A stretch of DNA of 64,000 nt from Streptomyces sp. NBC_00193 (GCF_026342735.1 NZ_JAPEMM010000001.1:5890001-5954000); one strand, 5' to 3'. Counted from the first letter of the stretch, positions 16,500-24,976 are shown. A program made the numbers and translations. The notes: generated by a model not told the origin, from the sequence alone.

Positions 16500-16768
16500 G
16501 GCGTGTCCGGTGGTTGTGGGACCGGCCGCCCACCTCCCAGGCTTGAGTAATGGCGATCTTCAACGCCTGCGGCTAGGCTCTGCGTTGCTCATTCGAGAGC
16601 CACAAGCACTGGCGACGTGTCCGATGGGGGACAGTGCTTCAATCTCAACAGGCAATGAGCACGATGAGTCTCTAATCGTCGCAGAGCCTCAGCAGGCCAT
16701 CCGCAAGCGGTGGTCGAGCTGAGGCTGCCCGCCGACTGGTCGATCACCTTCGTGAAAGGGATCGACTG

Positions 16769-16990
16769 GTGAGGCTGACTTTTCTCGTTCAGGTACTTCT
16801 TGCACTTCTGTCCTTCGTATCGTCGCTGCTGGTAGCGGTGGTGGCGGGGGTACTTTCGCATGAGGCTGGGGCGCTGGTAGCTAGTGCAGTGCTGTACGGC
16901 GGCGGCGCGTTCATCGGCTGGATGACGCTGTGCGTCACTGTGCTGACGGCACTCGGCCTGCTCGGGCGTCACAGCCGTCCCAGCGAGTGA
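16769..16990 (+). CDS. Small two-helix membrane protein inside the IS5-type element
   Basis: 73 aa from GTG 16769, with AAAGGGATC a suitable distance upstream. It begins MRLTFLVQVLLALLSFVSSL and has two hydrophobic stretches (about residues 3-30 and 36-63) joined by a short HEAG turn, with a polar C-terminus. No family recognised. It lies between the left terminal repeat and the transposase of the element, on the opposite strand, so it is either a passenger gene or DNA trapped by a later event. Base composition of the surrounding 500 bp is less GC-biased than neighbours. Confidence 0.5.
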   Translation: MRLTFLVQVLLALLSFVSSLLVAVVAGVLSHEAGALVASAVLYGGGAFIGWMTLCVTVLTALGLLGRHSRPSE

Positions 16991-17003
16991 GGGTGCCCGG
17001 TAC

Positions 17004-17827
17004 TCAGGAGTGCAGCCAGAGCCGGATCGCAGCGAGGGTGACGGTGCCGTGGAAGATATACGCTCTCTTGTCGTACCTGGTCGCCACAGCCCGCAACGCC
17101 TTGAGGGCATTTATGGTTCGCTCGACTTCGTTCCTGCGTTTGTAGCCCGCTGATTCTTCGGTTCGGGGATGGTGTGCTTGATCTGGCGCCTGCGTAGGTA
17201 GTGGCGGTTACGCAAGGATGAGTACGCTTTGTCTCCGCTGACGTGATCAGGCCGGGTGCGCGGGTGACCGCCGCCCGGCCGTGGTACGCGAACACGCTCC
17301 AGGACCGGAATCATCTGAGGTGCATCGCCCCACTGCCCGGGCGTGACCAGCACTGCCAGGGGCCGGCAGCCGCCGTCTGCGACCAGATGAATCTTCGTGG
17401 TCAGGACGCCCCTGGAACGGCCAAGGGCCTCGCCGGGGTGGTGCTGAGCCGACTGGATGTGTTTCTTCAGACTCCGGGGCGGACGCCTTCGAGCCCCGGG
17501 GGCATGCTGATGAGCCCGGCAGGTAGTCGAGTCAATACCGACCATGCTCCAGTCGACGCGGCCCTGCGCGTCTGCGTCGGCCTGCACCGCGCGCAGGACT
17601 CTCTCCCAGGTGCCATCCGCCGACCAGTGTCGGTGCCGGTCGTGACAGGTCTTCCACTTCCCGAAGCGCGTCGGTAGATCCCGCCAGGGGAGGCCCGTGC
17701 GCTGACGGAAGAGAGTGCCGTTGATCACCTTGCGATGGCACTTCCACCTCCCACCTCGTCCCACGTTCTTTGGAAGATGCGGCTCCAGCTGGGCCCACTG
17801 TGCGTCAGAAAGATCACCCCGCCCCAT
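17004..17827 (-). pseudogene. IS5-family transposase, frameshifted by an internal deletion
   Basis: The first ~225 codons read as an IS427-type DDE transposase: DLSDAQWAQLEPHLP, KVINGTLFRQRTGLPWRDLP, GIDSTTCRAHQHAPGA with the first Asp, and VSGDKAYSSLRNRHYLR with the second. After IPEPKNQRA the frame breaks at ~17145; the rest continues in another frame as YKRRNEVERTINALKALRAV and then AYIFHGTVTLAAIRLWLHS to the TGA at 17006-17004, which supplies the catalytic Glu (NEVER). About 15 residues between the two parts are missing. The element should not transpose on its own. Confidence 0.85.
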
Positions 17828-17884
17828 ACCAACCGGAACGATCCGACTGCTCGCCAGTCACACGACTCGTCGGACAGGCCCTAG

Positions 17885-18957
17885 GTGTTCTGTCCAGGGA
17901 GGTTGTGGACGGGTGATGCAGGTCTCGGCTGAGGGTTCTTGAACGGGTGAGGGCCTTCCGGGTTCGGTGTGGATTGCGACGTCTACACCAACCAGCAGAA
18001 GGCCCTCATGCCCCACCGTAATGCACCCCTGACCGAGACCGGACGCCTGCGGCTGGCCCGCTGCGTGGTCGAGGACGGCTGGCCGCTGCGCCGGGCCGCC
18101 GACCGCTTCCAGGTCTCACCCACAACTGCCCAGCGGTGGGCCGATCGCTACCGTGCGAACGGCGAGGCGGGCATGAGCGACCGGTCCTCCCGCCCGCACC
18201 ACAGCCCGAAGCGGACGCCCACCCGCACCGAACGGCGGATCATCAAGGTCCGCCTCGCCCGCCGGTGGGGGCCGGCCCGCATAGCGCACCTGCTCGGCCT
18301 GGCGCCGTCGACCGTGCACCGCGTTCTGACCCGCTACCAGCTGGCCCGCCTGACCCACCTCGACCGCGCGACGGGCCGCGTCATACGACGCTACGAACGC
18401 GAGAAGCCCGGCGAACTGGTCCACGTGGACATCAAGAAGCTCGGCAACATCCCCGACGGCGGCGGCCACAAAGCCCTCGGCCGCCAGGCCGGCCGCAAGA
18501 AGCGGCCCCGCCTGGGCTACAGCTACATCCACACCGCCGTCGACGACCACTCCCGCCTCGCCTACAGCGAGATCCTGACCAACGAGAAGAAGGAGACCGC
18601 CACCGCCTTCTGGACCCGGGCCCAGGCCTTCTTCGCCCAGGCCGGGATCACCGTCGAGCGGGTCCTGACCGACAACGGCTCCTGCTACAAGTCCCATGCC
18701 TGGCGGGACCTGCTGGCAGCGGCCGGGATCACCCACAAGCGAACCCGGCCCTACCGACCCCAGACGAACGGCAAGGTCGAACGCCTCAACCGCACCCTGC
18801 TGGAAGAGTGGGCCTACGCCCGCCCCTACCAGTCAGAACAGGAGCGACGCGATGCCTTCCCCAAGTGGCTGCACACCTACAATCACCACCGCGGACACAC
18901 CGCGCTCGCAGGCAAACCACCCGCCAGCCGCGTCCCCAACCTCACTGGGCAATACAC
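17885..18957 (+). mobile_element. IS481-family insertion sequence in a CTAG site
   Basis: A 27-base imperfect terminal repeat (22 matches) at 17885-17911 and 18931-18957 bounds an intact transposase. CTAG flanks both sides (17881-17884 and 18958-18961). IS481 is known to insert at CTAG-type sites and duplicate them. The left CTAG is also the outer edge of the IS5-type element, so this IS481 copy inserted there after, or at the same hotspot as, the first element. Confidence 0.82.
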
Positions 18958-18961
18958 CTAG
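18008..18961 (+). CDS. IS481-family transposase
   Basis: 317 aa, intact. N-terminal helix-turn-helix (GWPLRRAADRFQVSPTTAQR W) at residues ~25-45, a second one near 85-110, and an rve-type DDE core: Asp141 in ELVHVDIKKLG, Asp222 in VLTDNGSCYKS and Glu258 in PQTNGKVERLN. It ends HTALAGKPPASRVPNLTGQY T. The ATG at 18008 gives the usual IS481 N-terminus; a longer frame starts at 17969. The TAG stop is provided by the CTAG target site itself (18958-18961), a known feature of this family. All catalytic residues present, so probably active. Confidence 0.92.
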   Translation: MPHRNAPLTETGRLRLARCVVEDGWPLRRAADRFQVSPTTAQRWADRYRANGEAGMSDRSSRPHHSPKRTPTRTERRIIKVRLARRWGPARIAHLLGLAPSTVHRVLTRYQLARLTHLDRATGRVIRRYEREKPGELVHVDIKKLGNIPDGGGHKALGRQAGRKKRPRLGYSYIHTAVDDHSRLAYSEILTNEKKETATAFWTRAQAFFAQAGITVERVLTDNGSCYKSHAWRDLLAAAGITHKRTRPYRPQTNGKVERLNRTLLEEWAYARPYQSEQERRDAFPKWLHTYNHHRGHTALAGKPPASRVPNLTGQYT

Positions 18962-18965
18962 GCCC

Positions 18966-19361
18966 ATGCGAGACCAGTCACGCACCCTCCACAAGGGCCG
19001 GACGGGCCGGGACCAACGGCGGGGACCGGGCCGTCGTACCTCCATGGCGGCGGTCGGTGTGATCGCGGCGCTCCTGCTGACCGCGTGCGCCGGCAACGGA
19101 GCCCCGGAGCCCCGGTTCGACGTCGCTCCTTACGTACGCAAGGGGCACGTGGCCGACTGCGACGCGTTCAAGGCCCAGGCGGACGCCCAGGCGGTGCTGC
19201 GCGCGGACACGCTCGACCCGAACGAACTCGACCGGGACGGCGACGGCATCGCATGCCCCGGCCTCCCCCATCCGAAGGACGAGAAGCCGGTCCACCGAGA
19301 CTTCGCGACCGAGCTGGACGGCGCACCGATCACCGAGCCGGACAAGCCCTCGACGCCGTAA
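18966..19361 (+). CDS. Lipoprotein with excalibur calcium-binding domain
   Basis: 131 aa from ATG 18966. A long basic N-region (HKGRTGRDQRRGPGRR) precedes the hydrophobic stretch MAAVGVIAALLLTAC, whose LTAC is a lipobox, so the mature protein would be a lipoprotein on the outer membrane face. The C-terminal half has DCDAFKAQADAQAVLRAD and the excalibur signature DRDGDGIACP. The start lies only five bases after the IS481 target site, so the native promoter and perhaps the original start were displaced; a shorter start at 19044 would still give a signal sequence but with no basic region. Confidence 0.75.
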   Translation: MRDQSRTLHKGRTGRDQRRGPGRRTSMAAVGVIAALLLTACAGNGAPEPRFDVAPYVRKGHVADCDAFKAQADAQAVLRADTLDPNELDRDGDGIACPGLPHPKDEKPVHRDFATELDGAPITEPDKPSTP

Positions 19362-19435
19362 CACCAGCGGAAGCAGCCCTGCGCAGCACGGTGCCCGACC
19401 TGTCGTCCGTACAGGCCGGGCACCGTGCTCAATCC

Positions 19436-19492
19436 TTTGGGAGAAGCCGAGCTCCTTGGGTGCGCAGCCGACCAGTAGGTTCTTCGTCTGCC
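19436..19492 (-). repeat. Dispersed repeat copy A: remnant of an aldehyde dehydrogenase 3' end
   Basis: Read on the minus strand it encodes RQTKNLLVGCAPKELGFSQR, clearly related to the last residues of the aldehyde dehydrogenase at 36262 (QQTKNLYCSYSPKAVGFF). The copy has no upstream dehydrogenase sequence. It shares the adjoining 'ccgtgctcaa' stretch with copy B at 22321. Confidence 0.7.
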
Positions 19493-19494
19493 GG

Positions 19495-19600
19495 GAGTCG
19501 GGGGACGCGGCCGGCGCTTCGATGGGCGCGGGGTTGGAGAACCTGGACGACAAGGAAGCGAACGTGCGCGCGAACGCGAAGGAGCTGAGCAGCGGTGGAT
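19495..19600 (+). pseudogene. C-terminal remnant of an unknown gene upstream of 19595
   Basis: In frame with the TGA at 19598-19600 the sequence reads SGDAAGASMGAGLENLDDKE and then ANVRANAKELSSGG, coding-like and overlapping the next GTG start by four bases (GTGGATGA). Upstream the frame runs into repeat copy A, so the 5' part of this gene has been lost. A 26-codon ORF from ATG 19522 is possible but unlikely to be a complete gene. Confidence 0.4.
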
Positions 19601-20224
19601 GAGCGGCCCATGCCCTCGGAGACGTCTCTTGCGCGGGAGATCTTCGGACCTCTCGGGGGGATCGTCGAATGTGGAGCGTCCCTCCGTGGGGAAACGGTGG
19701 CCGAGTTCGCCGCGATCCGCCGTAAGGAACTGGACCGGATCCTTGCCGCGGTGCGGGACATCGGCAGGTTCCGTCCGGAGGCGATGGAAATCGTCGATCA
19801 GCTGGGGTATCTGCGCGAGCACGACATCGCCGTCACGTCGTTGCTGCTGTGGTCCGGTTGCATCGAGGAGTTCTCGCCGGAGCTCGGTGGAGCCCAGGCG
19901 GTGCGGCGCATGGCCCGGATGGGCGCGGACCTTCAGCTGACGCACCTGTTGCAGGCTCTGGTCGGCACGGCCTCCTTCCGCGCGCAGGACGTGGAGGCCA
20001 GTGCCGCGGCCATCGTCGAGGTACTCGAAACCGCTGCCCTGCTGGGGTCGCCCGCCCACGCGCGCACGGCGAGCGAGGTCTTCCTGATGTGGCGAGCGGC
20101 CTTCCTCCCCGGCGTTCTGATGCCGGCGTCCAACTCCCCGGAGGACATCAAACGGCACTTCAGGAAGTACGCGCACACCCTGGAAGAGGCACTGGATACG
20201 TGCACCTCGGGCGATCCGGGCTGA
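19595..20224 (+). CDS. Unassigned soluble protein
   Basis: 209 aa from GTG 19595, with AAGGAG about ten bases upstream. Mostly alpha-helical: ETVAEFAAIRRKELDRILAA, EIVDQLGYLREHDIAVTSLL, and later HARTASEVFLMWRAAFLPGV. No signal peptide, membrane segment or catalytic motif is visible, and I do not recognise the family. It overlaps the end of a truncated upstream frame, suggesting it once was the second gene of an operon now interrupted by repeat copy A. Confidence 0.7.
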   Translation: MDERPMPSETSLAREIFGPLGGIVECGASLRGETVAEFAAIRRKELDRILAAVRDIGRFRPEAMEIVDQLGYLREHDIAVTSLLLWSGCIEEFSPELGGAQAVRRMARMGADLQLTHLLQALVGTASFRAQDVEASAAAIVEVLETAALLGSPAHARTASEVFLMWRAAFLPGVLMPASNSPEDIKRHFRKYAHTLEEALDTCTSGDPG

Positions 20225-20408
20225 GCCGGGCCCTGGGCGAGCCGACGGCGCACCCGGGAATCCACGGATTCTCACAGGGCGCCCCGGCCCCGGCTCCCCA
20301 CGAGGAGTCGAGGCCGGTACGGCCGCGTCGGCCGCCATCTGCCGCACCGGGCGAGTAGAAGGGACGACGAACCGCCAACCCTCAGCGTTTCGAGACGAGG
20401 AGTAGCGC

Positions 20409-21011
20409 ATGCCGCACACCCGGCCCGTTCTGCGCCGCCCGGAAGCCGGGCTCGCTCTCGCACTGGCGTTCGCGGCTGCCGCCGCGGTCTTCGTCGCCGT
20501 CTTCCTGGTCGGCCGGGCGAACACACCGGACTACACCGCGACACTGTTCGGCCAGGCGGACGCCGATGCCCTGCGCCTCAAGGCACAGCTCGCCACCGGC
20601 ATTCTGGGGCTGGCCGTTCTCCAACTGCTGCTTGCGTTGTGGATGTACCGCCGGCTGCCCGGGGTGCGCCGGGTGCCGGGCCCGGTGCCGATCACCCACC
20701 GGATCGTCGGTGTGGTCCTGTTCGCCCTCTCCGTCCCGATCGCGGTGCACTGCGTCCGGGCGTATGGCGTGCAGCTGACGGGCTCGCGGGTGGCATTGCA
20801 CTCGATCGCGGGCTGCTTCTTCTACGGGGCGTTCGCCGCCAAGGTCCTGCTGGTGCGGAGCCGCCGCCTGCCGGGCTGGGCCCTGCCCCTGGCCGGGGGC
20901 GCGCTGGTGGTCGCGGTGGTGGTCCTCTGGTACACGAGCGCGCTGTGGCACTTCAACGGAGACACCGTGCCGGCGCTGTCCTTCGGACACCACCCCATGC
21001 CACTGGGGTAG
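20409..21011 (+). CDS. DUF6529-type integral membrane protein (cytochrome b561-like)
   Basis: 200 aa with about five membrane helices: near residues 12-37, 58-82, 95-118, 130-148 and 155-176. Histidines placed within or at the ends of helices (ITHRIVGVVL, SVPIAVHCVRA, VALHSIAGCFFYG) are arranged like heme ligands in b561-type proteins, which is what this streptomycete family resembles. Ends with the soluble tail ALWHFNGDTVPALSFGHHPM. No obvious partner gene next to it. Family name from memory; heme binding is inference. Confidence 0.7.
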   Translation: MPHTRPVLRRPEAGLALALAFAAAAAVFVAVFLVGRANTPDYTATLFGQADADALRLKAQLATGILGLAVLQLLLALWMYRRLPGVRRVPGPVPITHRIVGVVLFALSVPIAVHCVRAYGVQLTGSRVALHSIAGCFFYGAFAAKVLLVRSRRLPGWALPLAGGALVVAVVVLWYTSALWHFNGDTVPALSFGHHPMPLG

Positions 21012-21014
21012 TGG

Positions 21015-21766
21015 TCAGGCGGCGTCACCAGGCTGAGGCCCCGCGGTTCGGACGGCGAGTCGGACGAGGGCTTCGGCGGTGGGGGTGTCGGGAGCGGGTA
21101 GGTAGACGATGAGTTGCTGGCCCGGCGCGGCGCGGACGTCGAAGGATTGGTACGTCACGGTCAGGGGCCCGGCCGACGGGTGGTGCAGGTGCTTGGTGTC
21201 CTGGGTTTTGCCCAGGACCTCGTGGGTGGTCCAGAGGCGGGCGAAGTCCGGGCTGTGGGCGGTGAGGGTGCGGATGAGGGACGGCAGACGCGGGTCGTTC
21301 GGTGTGGCGCGAACGGTGAATGCGGTGCCTCGGCAAGGGCGTTGGCCGCCAGGATGTCCAGGGTGGCGTTGATGACGAATGCCGGGGCGTCCGAGAAACC
21401 GTCCAGGAGTTGGTGCAGGGCCGGGCTGATCCGGTCGGTGGCCGGCCGGCCGGCAGGGACGGCGCCGGCCAGGCGGTGCAGGTGGGCGCGGGTGTCGGGA
21501 GCCAGTCGCAGGGCCCGGCCGAGGGCGTCGAGGACCTGGGGCGAGGGATGGCGTTCGCGTTCGCGGCCCTGCTCCAGCCGGGCGTAGTAGTCCGCGTTCA
21601 CTCCGGCCAGGTCGGCGGCCTCTTCACGGCGCAGGCCGGCGACCCTGCGTACGCCGTGGCCCACCAGGCCGACGTCCCGCGGCCCCAGGGCCGCCCTGCG
21701 CGCGCGGAGGAACTCTCCGAGGGGATTGCCGGTCATGGCCGCGGTCACGGTCACGGTCATGGCCAC
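21015..21766 (-). pseudogene. MmyB-type helix-turn-helix regulator with internal deletion and frameshift
   Basis: The N-terminal part is a normal XRE domain: LGEFLRARRAALGPRDVGLV, RRVAGLRREEAADLAGVNAD, YYARLEQGRERHPS-type. The MmyB ligand domain begins ISPALHQLLDGFSDAPAFVI NATLDILAANALAEA, then the frame changes at ~21310-21330. The remainder reads in another frame RLPSLIRTLTAHSPDFARLW, TKHLHHPSAGPLTVTYQSFD and VRAAPGQQLIVYLPAPDTPT to a TGA at 21017-21015. Roughly 40 residues of the middle of the MmyB domain are absent. Intact relatives often regulate an adjacent SDR; the neighbouring SDR here is broken too. Confidence 0.78.
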
Positions 21767-21891
21767 AGGCTAGGGGGTGGGGGAGCCGTGCTGCCTGGGT
21801 GCGGCGCGTCCTGGTTGGCGGGCCGCCGCGTGCACAGACTCGGTCCGGCGGAGTCATCCGCTGCGCACGAGGAGCGAGGAGCAGGACGGGT

Positions 21892-22347
21892 ATGAGTACC
21901 GAAGCCACCGCGGCCTTCCGGCGGCTGGACGTCACTGACGCCGCCGATGTACGGGCCTTCGTGGCCGCCGCCCGCGAGCATTACGGCCGCATGGACGTGG
22001 TGGTCAACAACGTGGGGGTGATGCCGCTCTCGCCGCTGGAGGCGCTGAAGGTCGACGAGTGGGACCGGATGATCGACGTGAACGTGCGGGGCGTGCTGTA
22101 CGGGATCGCCGCCGCCCTGCCCGTGATGCGAGCCCAGGGCGGAGGACACTGCGTGAACATCGCCTCCGTCGGTGCGTACGAGGTGTCGCCCACCGCGGCC
22201 GTCTACTGCGCGACCAAGTTCGCCGTCCGAGCCATATCCGAAGGGTTGCGCCAGGAGTCGGACGGCTCCGTCCGCGTCGGCGCATCGAGGGCAGCCCAGG
22301 CGCCGTGCTCAACCCTTGAGAAGAAGCCAAGCTTCTTGGGGGAGTAG
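21892..22347 (+). pseudogene. Short-chain dehydrogenase fragment, missing both ends
   Basis: Starting at ATG 21892 the ORF reads FRRLDVTDAADVRAFVAAAR, VVVNNVGVMPLSPLEALKVD and VNIASVGAYEVSPTAAVYCA TK, so the NNxG strand and the Ser-Tyr-Lys active site are there. The N-terminal GxxxGxG nucleotide-binding strand is missing and the homology stops after AISEGLRQES near 22285; the remaining codons run into repeat copy B. Classical SDRs have ~250 residues, this has about 130. Divergent from the broken MmyB regulator. Confidence 0.75.
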
Positions 22348-22380
22348 CTGACCAGGAGGTTCTTTGTCTCCTGGTGGTAC
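22321..22380 (-). repeat. Dispersed repeat copy B: aldehyde dehydrogenase 3' end remnant
   Basis: On the minus strand it reads YHQETKNLLVSYSPKKLGFF, the standard C-terminus of this aldehyde dehydrogenase family. The similarity to copy C (26093-26170) extends further upstream of the tail (AVQLTYHQ versus WVQLLYRK). An open frame begins at ~22500 on the minus strand and runs into it, but carries no dehydrogenase residues before the tail. It replaces the 3' end of the SDR fragment. Confidence 0.72.
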
Positions 22381-22583
22381 GTCAGCTGCACCGCGCTGAA
22401 CAGGGGAAGCGGCCAGCCCTTCGCGGCGGTCGGGCTCTCGGCCCTGGTCATGGCCTCGGCCAGAGCCTTGACCGTAGTGAAGATCCTCGGCGGCATCGAT
22501 CTCGTCCGACCGGGAGTCGTCACGTGGCGCTCCGCACGCGCAGACGCAACCCCAGCACCGCGCCGGCGGCGCGGTGGAACCAG

Positions 22584-23303
22584 CTACGCGCTCTGGGTCA
22601 GCAGACCGGCGTCGATGACCTCAGCGACAAGGGTGGCGCCGCGGGTGTTCTGGTGGATGTGGTCGGTCGTGAGCACGAGACCTCGGCGCCGCGAGATCGT
22701 GTCGAGGCTGCGGCGCAGCAGTACGTGCTGGGCAAGGACGCCGACGACTGCTGCGGTCGTCACCTCCCGGTAGGGGATCGGCGGCGGGTCCGCCTGGCGC
22801 AGTTCCTCGATCTGGCGTTCGTGGAGCGGAAGGTAGGTCACCTCGTTGGTGGCGGCTGTCTCGGCGATCATCCGGCTGTACGCCTGCGATGCCCGTGCCG
22901 CTGTTCCGTCGAGTTGTTGGCCGAGTACGGGTAGCGACAGCAGGCCGATCCTCGCGTCGGTCTCCGTTCGCAGCCGTGCGACGACGGCTCCCAGGCACTG
23001 CTGGAACCAGTCGGCTGACGGGCGCTCGGGGAGCTGTTTGCGCTTCATGGCCTGCTCGACGGGGTAGCCGGCGAGGCTGGCGCGGGCGTCGTTGGTCCCG
23101 ATCAGCACGGTGATCACGTCGGGCGGGTTCGTGACGACGGCATCGAGGCGCTGCAAGAGGTTGTAGGCGAAGTCGCCGTTGGCGCCGAAGCGGGCAAGCT
23201 GCAGGTCGCCGGGAGGGTGGCGCCGTCCGAGAAGGTCCAGGTAGTCGACGCTGAACTGCGCGCGGGTGAGGCTGTCGCCGAGGCACGCGATGCGTGTCGT
23301 CAC
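22584..23303 (-). CDS. SGNH/GDSL-type hydrolase
   Basis: 239 aa, beginning TTRIACLGDSLTRAQFSVDY: block I GDSL with the catalytic Ser. Block II Gly is in LARFGANGDFAYN, block III is IGTNDA, and block V supplies the Asp/His in LTTDHIHQNTRGATLVA. No signal peptide, so probably cytoplasmic; family members are esterases or acyl hydrolases. GTG at 23303 has GAGGAAG upstream and its GTGA overlaps the cupin stop codon, so it is translationally coupled to the cupin gene. Confidence 0.88.
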   Translation of the reverse strand: MTTRIACLGDSLTRAQFSVDYLDLLGRRHPPGDLQLARFGANGDFAYNLLQRLDAVVTNPPDVITVLIGTNDARASLAGYPVEQAMKRKQLPERPSADWFQQCLGAVVARLRTETDARIGLLSLPVLGQQLDGTAARASQAYSRMIAETAATNEVTYLPLHERQIEELRQADPPPIPYREVTTAAVVGVLAQHVLLRRSLDTISRRRGLVLTTDHIHQNTRGATLVAEVIDAGLLTQSA

Positions 23304-23770
23304 GGCGCTTCCTCGGGGCCGGGCGCGCCGAGGTGTTCGGCCGGGCGGGTGTCGGTCCGAGGACGGTGGTGGGTGCCGAGGCTCGCGGTGATGGCAAGGA
23401 TGGACGCAGGCCCCTCCATGTCGACCACGTGCCATATCCCGGCCGGGTTGACGGTGGCCTCGCCCGGCCCGAACAGAACGCGGTCGGGCACCCCGTCCAC
23501 GTCGCGGGTCACCGTCACTGACCCGCTGAGGCAAACGACCAGTTCGTCCCCGGCGGGGTGGCTCTCCCAATGGTCGCCGGGGCCGTCACCGTCGAAGATC
23601 ATCACCATCCGGCCCTCGGCGCCATCGGCCGCGACCGCGGCGCTGTAGGCCTGGAGCGCCTCCGGGTCCCAGGCGAAGCCCTCTACGGGCCTTGCTCTCG
23701 ATCCCAGCCCGAGGTGCACCGGGGTGGTCCGCAGGTCCATGGCGTTGCGTTCGTGGTTGACGAGTCTCAT
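23300..23770 (-). CDS. Cupin-domain protein
   Basis: 156 aa, start ATG 23770. Single cupin barrel in the middle: MVMIFDGDGPGDHWESHPAG DELVVCLSGSVTV then RVLFGPGEATVNPAGIWHVV, with metal-ligand candidates His (DHWESHP), Glu (GDE) and His (WHVV). Small cupins of this kind act as sensors, isomerases or dioxygenases; no substrate evident. It is the middle gene of an AraC-cupin-GDSL unit, overlapping the GDSL gene by four bases and 82 bases downstream of the AraC gene. Confidence 0.82.
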   Translation of the reverse strand: MRLVNHERNAMDLRTTPVHLGLGSRARPVEGFAWDPEALQAYSAAVAADGAEGRMVMIFDGDGPGDHWESHPAGDELVVCLSGSVTVTRDVDGVPDRVLFGPGEATVNPAGIWHVVDMEGPASILAITASLGTHHRPRTDTRPAEHLGAPGPEEAP

Positions 23771-23852
23771 GACGACGATCGTCCACGACAGCGATGGGGC
23801 GGTATTGAAGAAAAGGGAAGAGAAGTCGACGCGATGGGCGGACGGTCGGCGA

Positions 23853-24689
23853 CTACCCGGCCCCGAGGAGGACTTCGCTGCGACGCCAGGCCGCCGGCGA
23901 CCGGCCCGTGAACTCGCGCCAGTCCCGAACGAGATGGGCCTGGTCGGCGTAGCCGGAGAGTGTTGCCACATCGGCCCACGGGAGCGGGTCCTGCACCCCC
24001 GCCAAATCGTGCGCGTGCTCGAAGCGCAGGACTCGGGCAAAGGTCTTCGGCGACAGGCCCATCTCGCCGCGAAACCGCTCGGTGAGGTACCGACGGCTCC
24101 AGCCGAGTTCCGCGGCGACCGCACCAACCTGGACGCAGCCCCGCGCGGCGATGAGGCGGCGCCAGGCCTCGGCCACCTCGGGGCGCACCCGGCGCACACG
24201 GTCTCCGCCGGCACCACGGACCACGGCTCGGAGGAGCAATTCGTCCAGCGCGGCGAACCGCGCCGCGCATCCTGTCGCCGCTCGGAGCCGGTCGACCAGC
24301 TCGACGCCGAGCGCGCCGAGAAGCGCCTCAAGTGGGACCAGTTGGTGGGCGAGCTCGGCGGCGGGCATGCCGTAGACGGCCCGAGCCCCGAGCGGCGTCA
24401 GCGATACCTGCACACCGTGCTGGCGTCCATCGTGGTGGATCGCAACGGACCGGCGCATCAGACCGCCGGCCACGCTGCCGAATCGGGTGACGGGTGACCC
24501 GTCGTCAACGCCCGCCGCGATCTCCAAAGGATCTGAAAGGCTGATCACCGCAGTCAGCGCGCGGCTCGGCGGACCGCAGTGCACCCCCGCCGGGAGCCCG
24601 CGGAGGTCGAAGCAGATGTACGAGTCGACGTACTGCCGTAATGCAGGCGCCGGACGTGCCCCGATCACGGTGGCCGTGTGGTGCTCCAT
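23853..24689 (-). CDS. AraC-family transcriptional regulator
   Basis: 278 aa from ATG 24689 (an in-frame GTG at 24710 would add seven residues). Two helix-turn-helix units fill the C-terminus: VQVGAVAAELGWSRRYLTER FRGEMGLSPKTFARVLRFEH and PWADVATLSGYADQAHLVRD WREFTGRSPAAWR, the second being the classical AraC signature. The N-terminal ~150 residues form the sensor domain (YVDSYICFDLRGLPAGVHCG, VQVSLTPLGARAVYGMPAAE). Likely regulates the downstream cupin and hydrolase genes. Confidence 0.9.
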   Translation of the reverse strand: MEHHTATVIGARPAPALRQYVDSYICFDLRGLPAGVHCGPPSRALTAVISLSDPLEIAAGVDDGSPVTRFGSVAGGLMRRSVAIHHDGRQHGVQVSLTPLGARAVYGMPAAELAHQLVPLEALLGALGVELVDRLRAATGCAARFAALDELLLRAVVRGAGGDRVRRVRPEVAEAWRRLIAARGCVQVGAVAAELGWSRRYLTERFRGEMGLSPKTFARVLRFEHAHDLAGVQDPLPWADVATLSGYADQAHLVRDWREFTGRSPAAWRRSEVLLGAG

Positions 24690-24976
24690 TCTCGGCAGTG
24701 TACGAGCCACCGAACCCAGCTAGATCACCGCCCAAGGACTGATCACTGCCGTCTGCGCCCGGCGATACAGGTCCTACCGGCACCCCTGGCCCTCGCCGGA
24801 GCGTGGCAGGCCGCTTACGGGCGCGGCCCCGACCGGGTCCGCGCGTACAGCGAGGCCATCAAGGCTGCGTGGCGGATTCGTCGACTCCTTCGTGCACCGT
24901 GTGTCAGACCCGTCTGTGACGCTGCGCGTACGGGGCAATGACAGGAGTCGGCCCGATTCATCCTGGAGGGGAAGCA

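Larger units (their letters stand above)
16499..17881 (-). mobile_element. IS5-family (IS427-like) insertion element, degenerate, with extra DNA
   Basis: Terminal inverted repeats GGGCGTGTCCGG (from 16499) and, at the right, ..CGGACAGGCCC (to 17881) pair with one mismatch in the outer 11 bases and remain similar further in. A TA dinucleotide flanks both ends (16497-16498 and 17882-17883), fitting the TA target duplication of this group. Total length ~1.38 kb is larger than the usual ~0.85-0.9 kb because ~490 bases lie between the left repeat and the transposase 3' end; these carry a small membrane-protein ORF. Confidence 0.65.
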
